The translations under genes and the position numbers were made by a program. This document shows positions 60,946 to 64,000 of a stretch of 64,000 bases of DNA, piece after piece. Origin of the DNA: Ammoniphilus sp. YIM 78166 (lineage in GTDB: Bacteria; Bacillota; Bacilli; Aneurinibacillales; RAOX-1); NCBI RefSeq assembly GCF_004522215.1, contig NZ_SDLR01000010.1:53075-117074 (forward strand). Reading direction: 5' to 3'. Position 1 is the first letter of the stretch. Each line of letters opens with the position of its first letter. The notes under the pieces were generated by a model. It was not told the origin of the DNA and did no database searches. It saw nothing but the letters and a program-made list of their open reading frames with translations.

Positions 60946-60978
60946 GTTTCTCTCCCTTTCCTATAAGAGGCTCTTTAT

Positions 60979-61989
60979 TTATGGATACACTGGGCTAAAT
61001 GTTAACCCCGTGGTTTCGTCTAAACCAGCCATGATGTTCATGTTTTGCACCGCTTGGCCTGCTGCTCCTTTGACCACATTGTCAATGACAGACAGGACGA
61101 TCAGGCGCTTGGTGCGAGGATCCACATGAACGGCGATGTCGCAATAGTTCGATCCGTACACTTCTTTCGTCTTCGGATGGCTGCCCTGTGGGCGCACGCG
61201 AACGAAAGGCTTCGCTTCATAGGTGTTTTGATAAAGCTCTTGAAAGTTCACTTCTTCTGTTATCGTGGCATACATCGTGCACAGGATTCCGCGCGTCATT
61301 GGAACCAAGTGCGGGGTAAAGGAAATGAGAGCCTCTTGGTTTAGGATTCTTGTTAACGTTTGTTCGATCTCTGGCGTGTGCTGGTGCTTCGCTACCTTAT
61401 AGGCAGCCAAGTTCTCGTTCACTTCTCCGTAGTGTGTAGCAAGTGACGCTGCTCTTCCGGCACCGGATACACCAGACTTGGCGTCGATGATGATGGACTT
61501 CGGATCGATGTATGGGAGCGCTGGGGCTAGACCTAACGCCGCCGCTGTTGGATAACACCCCGGGTTGGCGATCAACTGGGCTTTTTGAATGTCTTCTTTG
61601 AAATATTCTGGCAAACCGTAGACCGCTTGCTTCAAGTAGCTATCTTCTGCTGTCGTTTTTCCGTACCACTTTTCGTAAGTGGTGGCTGGCAAGCGGAAGT
61701 CTCCGGATAAGTCGATGACCTTGCGTCCCGCTTCGATCAAAGCCGGTACAAGCTTGCCGCTGATGCCGGATGGTGTGGCGATGAATACCCACTCTTCCGT
61801 TTTGTTGATCTCGATTTCTTCTAATGGATAGTGCGCAATATTTATAAGGTGTGGAAAGACGTCGGTCATTTCCTTCCCTGCTTGAGAGCTTGCAAAAAGG
61901 GATTTCACCTGTGCAATCGGGTGATTATGCAATAAACGAATCAGCTCAATGCCGCTGTAGCCAGTTGCGCCGATGATGGATATATTCAT
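60979..61989 (-). CDS. argC: N-acetyl-gamma-glutamyl-phosphate reductase
   Basis: 336 aa. NADP-binding GATGYSGIELIRLL at the N-terminus; catalytic Cys in ANPGCYPTAAALG. First gene of argC-argB-argD-carA-carB-argF. RBS AGGGAGAGAG. Its promoter carries ARG-box-like sequence. Confidence 0.96.
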   Translation of the reverse strand: MNISIIGATGYSGIELIRLLHNHPIAQVKSLFASSQAGKEMTDVFPHLINIAHYPLEEIEINKTEEWVFIATPSGISGKLVPALIEAGRKVIDLSGDFRLPATTYEKWYGKTTAEDSYLKQAVYGLPEYFKEDIQKAQLIANPGCYPTAAALGLAPALPYIDPKSIIIDAKSGVSGAGRAASLATHYGEVNENLAAYKVAKHQHTPEIEQTLTRILNQEALISFTPHLVPMTRGILCTMYATITEEVNFQELYQNTYEAKPFVRVRPQGSHPKTKEVYGSNYCDIAVHVDPRTKRLIVLSVIDNVVKGAAGQAVQNMNIMAGLDETTGLTFSPVYP

Positions 61990-62030
61990 AATGGAATCTC
62001 TCTCCCTGTGACCGTTAATATTTATGAATC

Positions 62031-62059
62031 ATTATACAAGGATAATCATTTTTATACAA
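62031..62059 (-). promoter_or_regulatory. SigmaA promoter of the argC operon
   Basis: Minus-strand -35 TTGTAT (62054-62059), 17-nt spacer, -10 TATAAT (62031-62036), about 40 nt before argC. Confidence 0.7.
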
Positions 62060-62079
62060 TAGGGTTTTTGTATAAAAAT
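62048..62079. promoter_or_regulatory. ArgR-type inverted site at the argC -35
   Basis: ATTTTTATACAA (62048-62059) and TTGTATAAAAAT (62068-62079) are perfect inverted 12-mers 8 nt apart. They resemble ARG half sites (AATAAAAAT type) and one covers the -35. Confidence 0.6.
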
Positions 62080-62222
62080 AGGCCGACAGAAGAATATAAA
62101 TTTGGAAGAATGCTTGTCCCATAAGGTTTGGTTGATGATATTTATGTAAACGTTGTTATTTTTATTCACAGGAATGTCTCCTCCTTTCGCACATAAAATG
62201 AGGGTAAAGGAGGTGAATACAA

Positions 62223-62585
62223 ATGAGTTCATGGTTTTTAAAACTGGCAGCTCTCTACTTCTTGGTTGGCAACCTGGTAGGAATGACCATGTCGATGACT
62301 CATAACTTTAGCTTGGTCGGCTTCCATGCTCACGTCAACTTGCTGGGCTGGGTTTCGATGGCTGTATTTGCTCTTATTTATAGAACATTCCCAGACCTCG
62401 AGGCATCGACCTTATTCAGATGGCATTTCTGGCTTTATAACGTGGGCTTCCTCGTGATGATGCCGGCCTTGTTAGCTTTGCTCCTCGGCGTAGGCTGGGT
62501 GGAACCGTTCATTGGGGTGGGTGCAACCACTTTGATCATTGGGGTTCTGTTGTTTGTGATTAATGTTTGGAAAACGGTGGATTAA
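62223..62585 (+). CDS. Small haem-copper oxidase subunit I-like membrane protein
   Basis: 120 aa with four hydrophobic segments. The stretch MSMTHNFSLVGFHAHVNLLGWVSMAVFALIY resembles the TM1-TM2 histidine region of cbb3-type/NorB subunit I; only a fraction of the roughly 450-aa subunit is present, and the binuclear-centre region is missing. Such short forms occur in Bacillales as stand-alone genes of unknown role. Perfect RBS AAAGGAGGTG before the ATG. Monocistronic with its own terminator. Confidence 0.75.
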   Translation: MSSWFLKLAALYFLVGNLVGMTMSMTHNFSLVGFHAHVNLLGWVSMAVFALIYRTFPDLEASTLFRWHFWLYNVGFLVMMPALLALLLGVGWVEPFIGVGATTLIIGVLLFVINVWKTVD

Positions 62586-62591
62586 TGATGG

Positions 62592-62619
62592 GAGGCCGGC
62601 CGGTGGGCTGGCTTTTTTC
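62592..62619 (+). terminator. Terminator after the oxidase-like gene
   Basis: GGCCGGCC pairs with GGCTGGCT using G-U pairs, short loop, six T. Confidence 0.65.
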
Positions 62620-62623
62620 ATTT

Positions 62624-63610
62624 TCATTTAAAGATGTCGAGGTCGGTGGGGCGGTGGTAGGTGCGGTTAGAGGTGGCCCCTTTATAGGGGAGGTTCATTT
62701 GGGTCAGGAGGCGTTTTGCAGTGTTTTCGGAGACCAATTGGAGAAAATCCCTGCATTGTCTGTTGGTAATTGTGTGATAGAGGAGTAGATATTCATAGAT
62801 GGCTTGAGCATGGGCCTTCTTATCCTCTGCAATGCATTTTGGACAGGCCCAGGTTCCATGCTTTCGAATCATAGAATACTCGCCACACTGGGGACACTTA
62901 ACTCCTATTAGTATTTCAGAAGGGTTAATACCATAGGTTTGGAGGATGTTGGTGTCGCTGTCGGTTGGAACGTGTGCTTCAATAAGCAAGTGACTGAGGC
63001 GATTAAGTAAGTAGGAAGAGAGGACTTTTTGTGGATACTTGGCTTCTATCTCTTTAATTTTATCCGGAACACGCTCGGCGTGAACGACGATATCGTACAT
63101 CTTAGAACTGTCTGGTTCCGTCTTGATAATCGTAGTTGGTTTACTAATCGACACCAAGTATCTAATAGGAAAAGACTTGACGTTTTGTTCGAGTAGCCAT
63201 TTTTCAAGCAAATATTTATGTCGTTTCGCCTGCTGGATAGGGTTACTGTATCCTTCCTTTTGTTGCTGATCGTTCTCCCGAAGAAACTGCCCGGAACGTT
63301 CATCAAAAATTAAAGTCCCGTGAAAATTTTTCGATTCGATAATTATGGCCAAGGAGGGAGTCAAGAGAAGAGAATCAAGTTGAAAGGACGTATCTTGGTA
63401 GGGGATTGCGAGGTCTTGAAAGTGAAGGTAATCCCTTTCAGGAAGGAACTTAAGATAATAGTCTAAACTTTGCTCGCCTCGGTAACCCTTCCAGTTTCTC
63501 TCAAGGCTCTTCAGGATATCTGGACGCTTGGGGTGGTTATTGGGGAGTCGCCGGAGTAAAGTCTCCTCCATTTGGATGATCAGACGAGTATGACGAGCTT
63601 TTTTAATCAA
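62624..63610 (-). CDS. NERD-domain nuclease-like protein with zinc ribbon and C-terminal winged-helix-like region (paralogue 2)
   Basis: 328 aa, same architecture and length as the protein at 15300-16247. NERD core Asp79 and Glu92-x-Lys94 (LDSLLLTPSLAIIIESKNF), zinc ribbon Cys239, Cys242, Cys256, Cys259, C-terminal HTH-like TNRQCRDFLQL...AKRLLTQMNLP. Both share LPNNHPKR/LPTNHPKR near residue 22 and IIESKNF. Starts with TTG at 63610; AAAGGAGG lies 7-8 nt before. Upstream, after about 125 nt, the 21-nt array begins. Nuclease activity is a family-level inference; biological role unknown. Confidence 0.8.
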   Translation of the reverse strand: MIKKARHTRLIIQMEETLLRRLPNNHPKRPDILKSLERNWKGYRGEQSLDYYLKFLPERDYLHFQDLAIPYQDTSFQLDSLLLTPSLAIIIESKNFHGTLIFDERSGQFLRENDQQQKEGYSNPIQQAKRHKYLLEKWLLEQNVKSFPIRYLVSISKPTTIIKTEPDSSKMYDIVVHAERVPDKIKEIEAKYPQKVLSSYLLNRLSHLLIEAHVPTDSDTNILQTYGINPSEILIGVKCPQCGEYSMIRKHGTWACPKCIAEDKKAHAQAIYEYLLLYHTITNRQCRDFLQLVSENTAKRLLTQMNLPYKGATSNRTYHRPTDLDIFK

Positions 63611-63736
63611 AATGCTACCTCCTTTTAATGAAGTCTACTAGTTAATTTCGATGTTGAGTGCGGTGATTCCTGTTTGACGGAGGGATAATCATCAGCAGCA
63701 GAAGCAGATGGTACCCTTAAATTGCACTCCCCACTG

Positions 63737-64000
63737 GTCCGGCGATTTCCACCCCGGGTCCGGTATATCGCCTACCAGCGGGCTACCCCAACCATGGCCC
63801 CCCTCACCGTCCGGCGGAAAAACCTAGGGGTCCGGCGATTTCCACGACCTGTCCGGCGAAATCCGACCCGAGTCCGGCATATCGCCTACCATGCATCCCC
63901 CTCACCCACGGCCCCCCTCACCGTCCGGCGGAAAAACCTAGGGGTCCGGCGAGTTCCCAGGCCTGTCCGGCGAAATCCGACCCGAGTCCGGCATATCGCC
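63737..64000. repeat. Array of 21-nt GTCCGG units, continuing past the window
   Basis: Units start with GTCCGG at 63737, 63758, 63809, 63830, 63851, 63872, 63923, 63944, 63965 and 63986. Three successive 21-nt units and one 51-nt unit form a 114-nt block (63809-63922), repeated from 63923. The 51-nt unit always contains TATCGCCTACC and CCCCCCTCACC. It is upstream of the NERD gene 2 start and is cut by the window edge. Confidence 0.93.

Noticed and set aside
62032..62232. 66-codon minus-strand ORF upstream of argC
   Set aside because: It covers the argC promoter and ArgR-type sites and has low-complexity, unlikely composition.
63689..64000. Open reading frame through the 21-nt array with no stop, giving Arg/Pro-rich heptad-like repeats
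   Set aside because: Unit lengths are multiples of three and GC-rich, which keeps a frame open by itself. There is no RBS or start at the beginning, and differences between units do not look synonymous.
63737..64000. CRISPR array
   Set aside because: Only 6 nt are fixed, units are contiguous and repeated in blocks, and there are no unique spacers and no cas genes.

Overview
The window comes from a low-to-moderate GC, endospore-forming member of the Bacillales. Evidence: an alpha/beta small acid-soluble spore protein, a Spo0E-family protein, the c-di-AMP receptor DarA, HPr kinase HprK, MinJ/CsbA/CtpB homologues, type B RNase P RNA, and strong AGGAGG ribosome binding sites with several GTG/TTG starts. 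The run his operon - yvoF-like - ppaX - lgt - hprK - uvrA - uvrB - csbA - minJ - ctpB - ftsX - ftsE matches the order in Bacillus subtilis with insertions. A Paenibacillaceae-like genus (Ammoniphilus, Aneurinibacillus or Brevibacillus type) is my guess; this is inference, not something the sequence proves.

Layout. 1-6.8 kb: an ectoine/hydroxyectoine catabolic locus (eutC and doeA on the minus strand; eutB, a PucR-type regulator and a BCCT transporter on the plus strand) around a divergent promoter with a palindrome. 6.8-8.5 kb: a CBO0543-type membrane protein and an EamA exporter. 8.6-15.1 kb: the complete histidine operon hisZGDBHAF-IE. 15.1-18.7 kb: an accessory insert with a NERD-domain nuclease-like gene and a three-gene envelope O-acylation cassette (SGNH, MBOAT and a 36-residue peptide ending in FIYNNF). 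18.8-27.5 kb: SASP, yvoF-like, ppaX, lgt, hprK, uvrA, uvrB, csbA. 27.5-33.3 kb: minJ, ctpB, an M23 murein hydrolase, ftsX, ftsE. 33.5-36.1 kb: VanW protein, a 21-nt-period array, a Spo0E-like gene and a gene-free stretch. 36.1-40.2 kb: argGH under an ArgR-type promoter, darA, a small membrane protein, DUF3231. 40.3-47.6 kb: xylose utilisation (xylA, xylB, tkt; xylR; epimerase) with paired operators. 47.7-53.8 kb: a secreted M28 aminopeptidase, an internally deleted IS, rnpB, a Lon-family protease and an orphan FlgD-like protein. 53.8-62.1 kb: argC-argB-argD-carA-carB-argF, lacking argJ. 62.2-64 kb: a small haem-copper-oxidase-like membrane protein, a second NERD paralogue and a 21-nt-unit array that runs off the right edge.

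Most of the window is core metabolism. The parts most worth a second look are (i) the SGNH/MBOAT/FxYxxF-microprotein cassette at 16.3-18.7 kb; (ii) three intergenic arrays with an exact 21-nt period but unrelated core sequences, two of them directly upstream of the two NERD paralogues; (iii) the missing argJ; (iv) the ectoine locus with PucR/BCCT in place of the proteobacterial regulators and transporters.
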